Origin: Bacteroidota bacterium
GTDB taxonomy: Bacteria > Bacteroidota > Bacteroidia > Chitinophagales > Saprospiraceae
Reading direction: 5' to 3'
Assembly (NCBI GenBank): GCA_016124585.1
Contig: WGNL01000010.1
Coordinates: forward strand, 295,790-359,789
DNA length: 64,000 bases
The notes under the pieces were generated by a model. It was not told the origin of the DNA, ran no database searches, and saw only the letters and a list, made by a program, of their open reading frames with translations. This document shows positions 16,086 through 24,700 of this stretch, piece by piece. The translations under genes and the position numbers were made by a program. Position 1 is the stretch's first letter. Every line of letters starts with the position of its first letter.

Positions 16086-17189
16086 ATGAAAAAAACCGTT
16101 GCCCTCCTCTGCGGGGGTGTTTCCCCCGAGCACGAGGTCTCGATGAACTCTGCACGGAACATTTACAAAGCCATTGATAAAAAAAAGTACGATGTGGCCG
16201 TCATCGGTGTGAGCCGCAGCGGGCAATGGCTTCATTTGCCAGAGGACGAATTCCTTCAGCTTGCCAGCATTGAAACTGGCAATGTCGGCTTTCCGTTGAT
16301 GCTGCTTCCTGGCGAAGAACTGGTCATTCAATATCGTCCAGTTGGAAAATCACAGTTCACAGTTCAAAACTCACATTTCCCAAAGGTAGACGTAGTTTTT
16401 CCCATCATTCACGGGCCATTTGGCGAAGACGGCACTCTGCAAGGTATGTTAGCGCTGCTTGGCTTACCTTTCGTTGGGGCGAACACGCTGGGGGCTTCGG
16501 TAGGCATGGACAAGGATTTTACCAAACGGCTACTGCAAGATGCAGGGATATTGGTGGCACCTTGGGTAACCCTGCGCAAACATGAAACGATTGATTATCA
16601 TTCGATTGTGCAAAAATTGGGCTACCCCATGTTCGTTAAACCTGCCAACATGGGGAGCAGCGTAGGTGTCAGCAAAGCGGAAACACTGGAAGAACTGATT
16701 GAGGCCATTCATTTGGCCTTCAAATTCGATGCAAAAATACTGGTGGAACAGGGCTTAAAAGGACGTGAAATCGAAACCGCCGTTCTTGGCAACATTGAAG
16801 ACCTACAGGTAAGCGGGGTAGGGGAAATCGTGATGGAAAAAGGATTTTACGATTACGACAGCAAGTACATCTCACCGGACGCCGCCAAAGTGGTCATCCC
16901 TGCCGAAGATGTGAGTGAAAAAGACGTGGAGAATATTCGTGAAACAGCACTGCGAGCTTTTCAAGTGCTTGGTTTAGAGGGACTTAGCCGGATGGATGTA
17001 TTTCTGCTAGACGATGGCAGGGTGTTCGTCAACGAACCGAATACGCTGCCGGGTTTCACCAATATTTCCATGTACCCTAAGCTTTGGATGCAGGCAGGGA
17101 TGAGTTACCCCGACTTGATTGACCGTTTACTTACATTGGCGTTGGAGCGGCATCAGCGGGATTTTGCCTTGCAACGCACAAGGTTTTGA
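16086..17189 (+). CDS. ddl: D-alanine--D-alanine ligase
   Basis: ATP-grasp enzyme making D-Ala-D-Ala for peptidoglycan. 367 residues. The N-terminal LLCGGVSPEHEVS loop, HGPFGEDGTLQGML, the ATP-grasp part FVKPANMGSSVGVSKA and the metal site EPNTLPGFTNISMYPKLW are all present. Between the N-terminal sheet and the VVFPIIHGP strand there is an extra KSQFTVQNSHFPK stretch (residues ~88-100) encoded by tandem 7-bp words of the same style as the intergenic elements; it lies in a loop that varies among Ddl proteins. Peptidoglycan partner murI is in the window at 33.4 kb but not linked. Confidence 0.97.
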   Translation: MKKTVALLCGGVSPEHEVSMNSARNIYKAIDKKKYDVAVIGVSRSGQWLHLPEDEFLQLASIETGNVGFPLMLLPGEELVIQYRPVGKSQFTVQNSHFPKVDVVFPIIHGPFGEDGTLQGMLALLGLPFVGANTLGASVGMDKDFTKRLLQDAGILVAPWVTLRKHETIDYHSIVQKLGYPMFVKPANMGSSVGVSKAETLEELIEAIHLAFKFDAKILVEQGLKGREIETAVLGNIEDLQVSGVGEIVMEKGFYDYDSKYISPDAAKVVIPAEDVSEKDVENIRETALRAFQVLGLEGLSRMDVFLLDDGRVFVNEPNTLPGFTNISMYPKLWMQAGMSYPDLIDRLLTLALERHQRDFALQRTRF

Positions 17190-17227
17190 GTTAAGAAATT
17201 TGCCCTACCTTGCCACGCTAAGGTTAC

Positions 17228-17274
17228 ACGGACTGCCAGTCCGTACTTTCACACTTCACGGACTGGCAGTCCGT
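17228..17274. repeat. Pair of mirrored 17-bp palindromes before the exonuclease gene
   Basis: ACGGACTGCCAGTCCGT at 17228-17244 and its exact reverse complement, differing only in the central base, at 17258-17274. The flanking GTTAC also appears inverted on the outer side. Each is a perfect 8-bp hairpin, and the two together can form one long stem. No T-tract follows, so this is not an ordinary terminator; it resembles a REP-type palindromic element. Confidence 0.75.
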
Positions 17275-17294
17275 GTTACTTCAAACATCGCCCT

Positions 17295-18113
17295 ATGCAA
17301 TTCAACCTAAAAAAGGATCTCTGCTTTTTCGATATCGAATCAACAGGCCTGAATGTTATCCGTGACCGCATCCTTCAAATTGGCATCATCAAATACTTCA
17401 AGGATGGACGTGAAGCAGCAGAGCTGGAAATGCTTATCAATCCCGGCATCCCAATCGGGACTGAGGCCATGAGTGTACATGGCATCACTCCAAAAGATGT
17501 AGCTAACAAGCCTGTTTTTGCCCAAGTTGCCAAGCAGCTCTTTGATTTTATCGGAGATTCGGACTTGGCAGGCTATAATATCAGCCGTTTTGATGTGCCG
17601 CTGCTCATGGAAGAATTCGCAAGGGCGGGTTTTGATTTTGACATTGACAAGCGCCGTTTAGTAGACGTCCAGCGGATTTTTTATAAAATGGAGCCTCGCA
17701 ATCTCAAAGCAGCCCTGCGGTTTTACTGCGGAAAGGAAATGGAGGATGCCCACGATGCCATGGCCGATGTCCGTGCCACCATTGACGTTTTCAAAGGTCA
17801 ACTCGAACGCTACGACGGCGTGGACTACCTCGACGACGACGGCAACACAACACCAACTCCCATCGTGAACGACATGCAGGCGCTGCATGATTTCACGCAA
17901 GACACCAAAAATATTGACGTAACGAACCGCCTGAAATACAATGAGCAGGGCGAAATCGTTTTCAATTTTGGAAAATACACGGGTGTATCAGTCCTCAAGG
18001 TTTTCGACATGGAACCCAACTACGGGCAGTGGATTTTAAGCAAGGATTTTGGCGTACAAGTAAAATCCATCATCCGAAAATTGATGAAAGAGCACGAGCA
18101 ACGGCGTAAATAA
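17295..18113 (+). CDS. DEDDh 3'-5' exonuclease, DnaQ/ExoX-like
   Basis: 272 residues. The exonuclease fold carries CFFDIESTGL (Exo I acidic pair), NISRFDVPLL (Exo II) and DAHDAMADVRAT (Exo III, DEDDh type). It is not fused to a polymerase. The C-terminal ~65 residues (IVFNFGKYTGVSVLKVF followed by YGQWILSKDF) match the small domain found at the end of ExoX-like exonucleases. Likely acts in DNA repair or single-strand DNA processing. It is flanked by a palindrome pair upstream and a hairpin plus heptad words downstream. Confidence 0.9.
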   Translation: MQFNLKKDLCFFDIESTGLNVIRDRILQIGIIKYFKDGREAAELEMLINPGIPIGTEAMSVHGITPKDVANKPVFAQVAKQLFDFIGDSDLAGYNISRFDVPLLMEEFARAGFDFDIDKRRLVDVQRIFYKMEPRNLKAALRFYCGKEMEDAHDAMADVRATIDVFKGQLERYDGVDYLDDDGNTTPTPIVNDMQALHDFTQDTKNIDVTNRLKYNEQGEIVFNFGKYTGVSVLKVFDMEPNYGQWILSKDFGVQVKSIIRKLMKEHEQRRK

Positions 18114-18124
18114 AGTTGGAAGTT

Positions 18125-18190
18125 CCCCGACCTTGGTCGGGGTGGGCAGTTGGCAGCCCTTGTTCACCGTTCACCATTTACCATTCACCA
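18125..18190. repeat. Hairpin plus heptad-word array D (before ppk2)
   Basis: CCCCGACCTTGGTCGGGG at 18125-18142 is a perfect 8-bp hairpin. Four tandem 7-bp words (TTCACCG, TTCACCA, TTTACCA, TTCACCA) at 18163-18190 end 5 nt before the ppk2 ATG. Unlike the other elements, the mirrored half is not obvious here. Confidence 0.65.
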
Positions 18191-18195
18191 TTAAT

Positions 18196-18924
18196 ATGAT
18201 TGATTTATCCAAAATTTCAGCAAAACCGCCAGAAGGCACCGACAAAGGGGATATCAAAAAACTAACAGACAAGTACTGTGAGCGGATTGGTGACCTAAAC
18301 GAAATTTTGCGGGCACAACGTAAGCATTCCCTGCTCGTAATTCTTCAGGGCATGGACGGAAGCGGCAAAGACGGTGCAGCGAAAAACGTATTCAAAGATT
18401 GCACCCCTTTCAACCTCAGTGTTTATGCTTTCAAAAAGCCCACTGAGATTGAATTTGCCCACGATTTCCTTTGGCGGGTACACCAGCAAGCGCCTGCTAA
18501 GGGTGACATCAAGATTTTCAACCGCTCCCATTACGAAGATATCCTCATCCAGCGGGTGCACAAATGGATTGATGAAGACCGGGTGAAAAAACGCATGGAA
18601 GCTATCAATGCCTTTGAGGAGTTGCTCCAATTTGACAACAATACAACCGTTTTGAAATTCTGCCTGCACATTTCAAAAGACGAACAGGAAAGGCAGTTGC
18701 AGCAGCGCATTGACCACCCAGAAAAGCACTGGAAGCACAACGAGGGCGACTGGAAAGAACGGGAATTTTGGGACGACTACATGCGATGCTATTCGGATGC
18801 CATCAACTGGAGCACCATTCCTTGGACCATCGTGCCTGTGGATGAGCGCTGGTATCGGGACTACGTGATTTCGAAGAAAATTTGTGAAACACTGGAGGCA
18901 ATGGACTTGGCTTATCCAGCATGA
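18196..18924 (+). CDS. ppk2: Polyphosphate kinase 2 family protein
   Basis: Transfers phosphate between polyphosphate and nucleotides. 242 residues from the ATG at 18196; the upstream in-frame ATG at 18133 would translate the repeat spacer. The kinase fold shows Walker A GMDGSGKDG (~residue 53), NRSHYEDIL as the Walker B/lid region and a conserved DERWYRDYVISK near the end. The one-domain form and the extended helical C-terminus fit the class I or III PPK2 group that mainly phosphorylates nucleotides from polyphosphate, but class cannot be settled by eye. No ppk1 is nearby. Confidence 0.92.
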   Translation: MIDLSKISAKPPEGTDKGDIKKLTDKYCERIGDLNEILRAQRKHSLLVILQGMDGSGKDGAAKNVFKDCTPFNLSVYAFKKPTEIEFAHDFLWRVHQQAPAKGDIKIFNRSHYEDILIQRVHKWIDEDRVKKRMEAINAFEELLQFDNNTTVLKFCLHISKDEQERQLQQRIDHPEKHWKHNEGDWKEREFWDDYMRCYSDAINWSTIPWTIVPVDERWYRDYVISKKICETLEAMDLAYPA

Positions 18925-18954
18925 TTTTATCACATCTGTTTAAATAATTTCTCT

Positions 18955-19374
18955 ATGAAAAATTTGAAAACACTTCTTCTTGTCTTCCTATTTCTTTTTG
19001 CCTCCTGCGCCAAAAGCATCGTTGTGAATTTTTCAGATGACACCCTTGCAAAAGGAAAAATCAATATTATGCCATCAAGGTCATTGGAACGAACCTCCCT
19101 CGTGGTCAATGGAAAGCTGCTGATTGATCAAAAGCATTTGAAGAAAATAACTGTGCAGAACCTACCTGATGGGATATATTCATACCACCTAACTTGCGAT
19201 AATTCAAAATACACTGAAAAAGTTGATAGTGAAAAAAGGTTTGATATAAATGCTGGCGAAGAACAAACTTTTCTCCTTGAAGTACCGCCATATTCCAATG
19301 GCTACTGGTTGAACGTAGGCTTGTATTCAATTGCTACTTGGGTTTCGCTCTACGTATTTTATGGCTTAGATTAA
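18955..19374 (+). CDS. Small lipoprotein of unknown function
   Basis: 139 residues. A lipoprotein signal ends in the lipobox LFASC (Cys19). The middle is beta-rich, with an NLPDGIYSYHLTC element like those in PEGA or other Ig-like domains that present a ligand. The last ~22 residues (YWLNVGLYSIATWVSLYVFY) are hydrophobic and could be a second membrane segment or a pairing helix. I do not recognise a family. It follows ppk2 by 30 bases and precedes an S4-domain gene by 25, so it may be co-transcribed with both. Confidence 0.75.
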   Translation: MKNLKTLLLVFLFLFASCAKSIVVNFSDDTLAKGKINIMPSRSLERTSLVVNGKLLIDQKHLKKITVQNLPDGIYSYHLTCDNSKYTEKVDSEKRFDINAGEEQTFLLEVPPYSNGYWLNVGLYSIATWVSLYVFYGLD

Positions 19375-19399
19375 ATCGCCGCAATAGATTCAACGCATC

Positions 19400-19798
19400 A
19401 TGGAAAAAGTTAGAATAGACAAATGGCTCTGGAGCGTCCGTATTTTTAAATCAAGGACTTTGGCCGCAGATGCCATTAAATCTGGTAAGGTACGAATTGG
19501 CGAGACGAATGCTAAGCCTTCCGATAATGTAGTGGTTGGCCAAATAGTTTATGTGAAAAAAGACGGCTTTAGCTTGGAGTTTTTGGTAAAAAAATTGATT
19601 GATAAGCGTGTGTCAGCTCCTATCGCAATTGAATGCTACGAAAACCAAACCCCTACTGAGGAGATGAACAAGTACAAAGATTGGTATGTAGGTAAACAAG
19701 GAACAGAAGTGCGGGAGCGAGGAACTGGCCGTCCAACAAAAAGAGAGCGACGGGAGATTGATGGCTTTAAAAGCGATAGATTCGAATTGGAGTGGTAA
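19400..19798 (+). CDS. RNA-binding S4-domain protein, Hsp15 (HslR)-like
   Basis: 132 residues. The N-terminal S4 domain reads MEKVRIDKWLWSVRIFKSRTLAADAIKSG and KVRIGE..AKPSDNVVVGQ, the hallmark of Hsp15. Hsp15 binds stalled 50S subunits that still carry nascent peptidyl-tRNA. The C-terminal tail is strongly basic (RGTGRPTKRERREIDGF), as in other bacterial homologues. Cytosolic; last gene of the run starting at lysS. Confidence 0.9.
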   Translation: MEKVRIDKWLWSVRIFKSRTLAADAIKSGKVRIGETNAKPSDNVVVGQIVYVKKDGFSLEFLVKKLIDKRVSAPIAIECYENQTPTEEMNKYKDWYVGKQGTEVRERGTGRPTKRERREIDGFKSDRFELEW

Positions 19799-20012
19799 TT
19801 CTTCGAAAAATTATTTGCTGCCAAGCCAAGTTTTAAGCAGCGAATTGTCCGATAAAATCATTTTTTAAAATATCGAAGTGTTAAAACACACTTTGACAGT
19901 AGATTTTCTGTTAAACTGACACTATTTTTACCATCATTTTACAATTGGGCCGAAGTTAAAAAAGCCTCGCTCAATCATCCACAAATATTTTTTCACCTAA
20001 ATCTTTACATTT

Positions 20013-21173
20013 ATGAAAACGAAGCTCTTTTTACTTCTAACCGCAACGGTTGTCATGCTTTCCTCTTGCCTCAAAGATGACAGCAAAACGTTTACACAGG
20101 GCTACAAAAGTGAGGACTATGAAGTTATTAAAGCTAGCCTAAACCTGCCATTGGAAGTAGACAAGTACACTCTTCAACTCCCAGAAGTTCTCGGCTCTTT
20201 CACGGTTGCAGCCAATGACAAACAAGCAACGCTTGGCCGTGTGCTTTTTTATGACAAGCGTCTTTCCTCCACAAATGAAGTTAACTGTGCTTCCTGCCAC
20301 CTTGCCGAGAAAGCCTTTACGGACGGTGAACAGTTCAGCCCTGGTGTGACTTCTGAGCGTACTTCCCGAAACACATTAGCCCTGGGCACTTTTCCTAGCT
20401 TCAATGCTTATTATGGTTTTGGTGGTACCCGCATGTTTTGGGACAACCGGGCTTCCAGTGTCATGGAACAATCGGAGGAAACCATGAAAAACCCAGTTGA
20501 AATGGGCAATACAGACTTGAAGGAGGTTTACAATGAACTGATACAAGAGCGTTATTATCAGATTCTTTTTGAAAATGCTTTCCCTTCTAACCAAAACAGC
20601 TTTATGACCAATGAGGAGAAGATGCTTTCTGCCATACAATCTTTTGTAAGTTCCATTGGTTGCTTCAATTCAAGGTATGACCAAGAACTAATCGAGCATA
20701 AAGGCCGCAAAGAGGACACATTTGCAAGTTTCACTGCTCAAGAAAACCGGGGTAAGCAGCTCTACAATACCAACTGTGCCAGTTGCCACAACCTTGGTGC
20801 CGTGGCTTTCTCTACCGGTATCGTAGCTGCTAACAATGGTCTCGACCTCAATTACAGCGACGAAGGAATCGGAGAGATTTCACACGATCCGTTACAAATG
20901 GGTGTATTCAAAGTTCCGATGCTCCGCAACGTGGAACTCACTGCACCCTACATGCACGATGGCCGCTTCGCAACTTTAGAGCAGGTCGTTGAGCATTACA
21001 GCAGCGGTGTTAAGGACCACCCTAATCTTCATGAAAAACTTAAATCAGGCGGCTCTCCTAAAAATTTGAATCTCAACGAAGATGACAAACAAGCTTTGGT
21101 TGCATTTTTGAAAACGCTAACAGATAGGAACAGCTTGCTTGCCAGCCGTTATTCTGATCCATTTAAGCATTAA
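20013..21173 (+). CDS. Di-haem cytochrome c peroxidase / MauG family lipoprotein
   Basis: 386 residues. Lipobox LSSC gives Cys19, so the protein is predicted to be anchored in the periplasm. Two haem c sites of type CASCH lie at ~92-96 and ~255-259, with the usual peroxidase surroundings (RVLFYDKRLS before the first; FKVPMLRNVELTAPYMHDGR and ALVAFLKTL after the second). The family reduces hydrogen peroxide with electrons from cytochrome c, or oxidises protein side chains (MauG). A perfect terminator follows, shared with the convergent acetyltransferase gene. Confidence 0.93.
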   Translation: MKTKLFLLLTATVVMLSSCLKDDSKTFTQGYKSEDYEVIKASLNLPLEVDKYTLQLPEVLGSFTVAANDKQATLGRVLFYDKRLSSTNEVNCASCHLAEKAFTDGEQFSPGVTSERTSRNTLALGTFPSFNAYYGFGGTRMFWDNRASSVMEQSEETMKNPVEMGNTDLKEVYNELIQERYYQILFENAFPSNQNSFMTNEEKMLSAIQSFVSSIGCFNSRYDQELIEHKGRKEDTFASFTAQENRGKQLYNTNCASCHNLGAVAFSTGIVAANNGLDLNYSDEGIGEISHDPLQMGVFKVPMLRNVELTAPYMHDGRFATLEQVVEHYSSGVKDHPNLHEKLKSGGSPKNLNLNEDDKQALVAFLKTLTDRNSLLASRYSDPFKH

Positions 21174-21191
21174 CTTATAAATTCTTAGGTG

Positions 21192-21230
21192 AAAAAAAGC
21201 CGCCGGGAGTCATTCCCGGCGGCTTTTTTT
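21192..21230. terminator. Bidirectional Rho-independent terminator
   Basis: 17-bp perfect arms (21192-21208 and 21214-21230) around GTCAT, with seven A on the left and seven T on the right. It serves the peroxidase gene and the minus-strand acetyltransferase gene; the last two bases overlap the latter's stop codon. Confidence 0.92.
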
Positions 21231-21789
21231 ATGCGGTCTTTGCCAATGTTTTTTCAAAAAATACAAACTCCAAAGGCACTTTCGGTACCCCGAACCTAGG
21301 GTCTCCGTCGAACGGTTTTCTCTCCCCTGTTGGGTTGTAACCGTGCCTAAGATACCAATTAATCAAGGAGTTTCGCTCTGAAACTACCTGCATGAATATG
21401 GCCCCGCAGCCAGCGCCCAATGCGTGGCTCTCTGCGGCTTGAAGCAATTTTTTACCAATACCACTCGCCTGCCAAGCCAAATCCACGGACAACATACCGA
21501 GGTAAAGCCGTTCGCCACGTTTATCTAAATAAACAGTTCCCACAATGCCTGCTTCTGGGTGGACGCATATCAAATATGTCGTGGTTGGCAAAGCCATTAA
21601 TTCCGAAATATTTGCTTCGTCAGTACGAATATCACCTGCTATTAAATCAGCTTCTGTTGTCCAACCTTGTTTCGAGGTTTCGCCCCGGTAACAGCTGTTT
21701 ATCAGAGCAACCATCCGAGGAATATCTGCTGGCTCCGCTTTTTTTATGATGAAAATATCATTGTTTGTAGATGTCAAGTGATGTCTCAT
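21229..21789 (-). CDS. GNAT-family N-acetyltransferase
   Basis: 186 residues from the ATG at 21789. GNAT core: AEPADIPRMVALINSCYRG at the start, the central strand LGMLSVDLAWQASGIGKKLLQAAE with the acetyl-CoA loop, and SERNSLINWYLRHGYNPTGE. Substrate unknown. The start codon overlaps the stop of the giant repeat protein (TAATG), so translation is likely coupled, an odd pairing of a cytosolic enzyme with a secreted giant. Confidence 0.87.
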   Translation of the reverse strand: MRHHLTSTNNDIFIIKKAEPADIPRMVALINSCYRGETSKQGWTTEADLIAGDIRTDEANISELMALPTTTYLICVHPEAGIVGTVYLDKRGERLYLGMLSVDLAWQASGIGKKLLQAAESHALGAGCGAIFMQVVSERNSLINWYLRHGYNPTGERKPFDGDPRFGVPKVPLEFVFFEKTLAKTA

Positions 21790-24700
21790 TATCGAATTAA
21801 AGTAACGCCACCCTTGAATAAATGTACCTGGCCATCTTTGAATACAATTTCGGCGTACCAAACGAAAACCGCTGGGTCAAGTTCTTTTTCCTTAAAAGTC
21901 CCATTCCAGCCAAGTTGCAAATCATTTGGGTTGAAATTGTACAGTTCAAAAACCTTTTCTCCCCAACGGGAGTAAATCTGGAAGCTTTTGATTTTTTCCA
22001 CTTGTGGTCCAGCGAAGATGGTCAATTCGTCGTTAACGCCATCGTTGTTTGGACTAAAGGCATTAGGTACATAAACTTCTACGACTTTTTCCACAATTAC
22101 CGCCAACTCTCCTTCTGCGGTACACCCATTAACATCCGTCACAGCGATTGTGTACACGATATCATCTAGCGGCGTGCTAATTGGAGTGGGGCAATTCGTA
22201 CAATCAAGGTAGTCAGGTGGTGACCATGTCCATGAGGTAATTTGCGAAGCCGAGCTAGCTCCAAGCGTCACACTGTTTCCAAGTGGAACAGTAAAAGGGC
22301 CATCCATGCTGAGTTGCAGCACTGGGGCATCGGGCATGAAAATTTCCTGCGTGGCGATAACGCCCAGTGCATCAATGATGGTCAGGGTGTGGAACCCAAA
22401 CGAAAGGTTGTCAAAAACAACCGGGAAATTGACGGCTGGGGCAGAACTCCCGCCATTCAAGGCTACAACGTAAGGTGGCGTTCCACCTTGAATTCCAGTC
22501 AAAGTGATGACGCCATCGTTACCAAAATGGCAGAGCGGTGAATTTACTTCAACGATTCCGACCAAATCTGCTCCTTCAAAAACTAGATTTACGATGACCG
22601 TTGAATCACAGCCTGTGTAGCTGCCACCCGTGAAAACTTCGATGCCAGAGGGATTTTGCTCATTGTACAAGGTGCCGTTCACAAGGATGCTGCCGCCTGC
22701 CTGAAGTATTTCAGTAATGTTACCGATGGCATCCGGGTAAAATGACAAATCGATATTGACGATGGAATCACAGCCAAGGTAGCTGCCATTTGGAAAAGTC
22801 TCCATTCCGGTAGGGTTACTCGCTGAGTATATTTGCCCATTTACCACAGCTACTTCACCGGGACAGAGAATTGGGTCGAGGTTCACAATTACCGAACTAC
22901 CAAAACTTAGGCTGATGAAAACCGTCGAATCACAACCGTTTATGCTGGCATTTTGCAAAACCTCCGTGCCGCTTGGATTTGATGCATCGTACACGGTTCC
23001 ATTCACTGAGATGCTACCGTTGGTACAGAGTTGGTCGTCAATCAGGTTGCTAGCTACTGGGAAAAATGATAGTGAAACAGCTACTATCGAATCACAGCCA
23101 TTCATGCTAGCATCCGGTAAAATCACGTTGCCGCTTGGGTTGTTTTGGTCAAAAACTGTATTTCCCACTGTCACTGACTCACCTGCGCAAACTGTGGTGA
23201 CGAAACTTCCTTGAGCCGCTGGATAAAATTGAAGGCTCACGGTAAGTGTCGAATCACAGCCGTTGACACTGGCGTTTGGGAAAATTACCGTCCCGCTCGG
23301 GTTATTTTCGTCAAAAACAGTTCCCCCAATATTGATGCTGATACCTTGACAAACAGTCTGAGCAAAACTGCCCACAACTGCCGGGTAAAACGACAGGCTG
23401 ACCATTGCGACGGAGTCGCAGCCCAGGTAGCTGGCGCCCGGCATGGTTTCAGTCCCCATCGGATTGGCAGCGTTGTACACGGTTCCGTTCACCGTGATGC
23501 TGCCGTTCAGGCAAAGCGTCGGATTGATATTTGAGGTGACAACAGAATTGAAAGTGATGCTCACATTGAGCATCGAATCGCAGCCGTTCACGCTTGCATT
23601 TGGGAAAATTACCGTTCCTGTAGGGTTGTTTTCGTCAAAAACCGTCCCGCCGATATTGAAGCTACTCCCTTGGCAGGCTGTATGGGTGAAGCTGCCCAAG
23701 GCTGCCGGGTAAAACGACAGGCTGACCATTGCGACGGAGTCGCAGCCCAGGTAGCTGGCGCCCGGCATGGTCTCAGTCCCCATCGGATTGGCAGCGTTGT
23801 ACACGGTTCCGTTCACCGTGATGCTGCCTTCGGGGCAGAGCGTCGGGTTGATGTTGGAAGTGACAAGAGCGTTGAAAGAGATACTCACATTGAGCGTCGA
23901 ATCGCAGCCGTTCACGCTGGCATTTGGAAAAATAACGGTTCCAGTCGGGTTGTTTTCGTCAAACACGGTTCCGCCAATGTTCAAACTTCCGCCCGTGCAG
24001 AGGGTTTGCGTAAAATCACCCATCGCTGGTGGATAAAACTGAAGATTGACCATTGCGACGGAGTCGCAGCCCAGGTAGCTGGCGCCCGGCATGGTCTCAG
24101 TTCCCATCGGATTGGCAGCGTTATACACGGTTCCGTTCACCGTGATGCTGCCGTTCGGGCAGAGCGTCGGGCTGATATTTGAGGTGACAACAGAATTGAA
24201 AGTGATGCTCACATTGAGCATCGAATCGCAGCCGTTCACGCTGGCATTTGGGAAAATAACGGTTCCAGTCGGGTTGTTTTCATCAAAAACGGTTCCGCCA
24301 ATGTTCAAACTTCCGCCCGTGCATAGGGTTTGCGTGAAATCACCCATCGCTGGAGGATAAAACTGAAGATTGACCATTGCGACGGAGTCGCAGCCCAGAT
24401 AGCTGGCGCCCGGCATGGTCTCAGTTCCCATTGGGTTGGCAGCATTGTACACGGTTCCGTTCACCGTGATGCTGCCGTTCGGGCAGAGCGTCGGGCTGAT
24501 ATTTGACATCACCACCGAGTTAAAACTTAGGCTCACATTGATGGTCGAATCGCAGCCATTGGCGCTTCCTGCTGGTATTACTTCCGTTCCACTTGGGTTT
24601 GATTCGTCGTACACTGTCCCGTTCACAGTCAGGCTACTTCCCGTACAGAGAGTTTCTGAAATATTTACAACCGATGGCTGGTTAAATGTCAGGCTAATGT

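Noticed and set aside
18133..18195. N-terminal extension of PPK2
   Set aside because: It would translate heptad-word repeat DNA; the ATG at 18196 fits the family start.
23401..24700. Regular 324-bp repeats considered as CRISPR or satellite DNA
   Set aside because: Fully coding, in frame, with units far longer than CRISPR repeats and no spacers.
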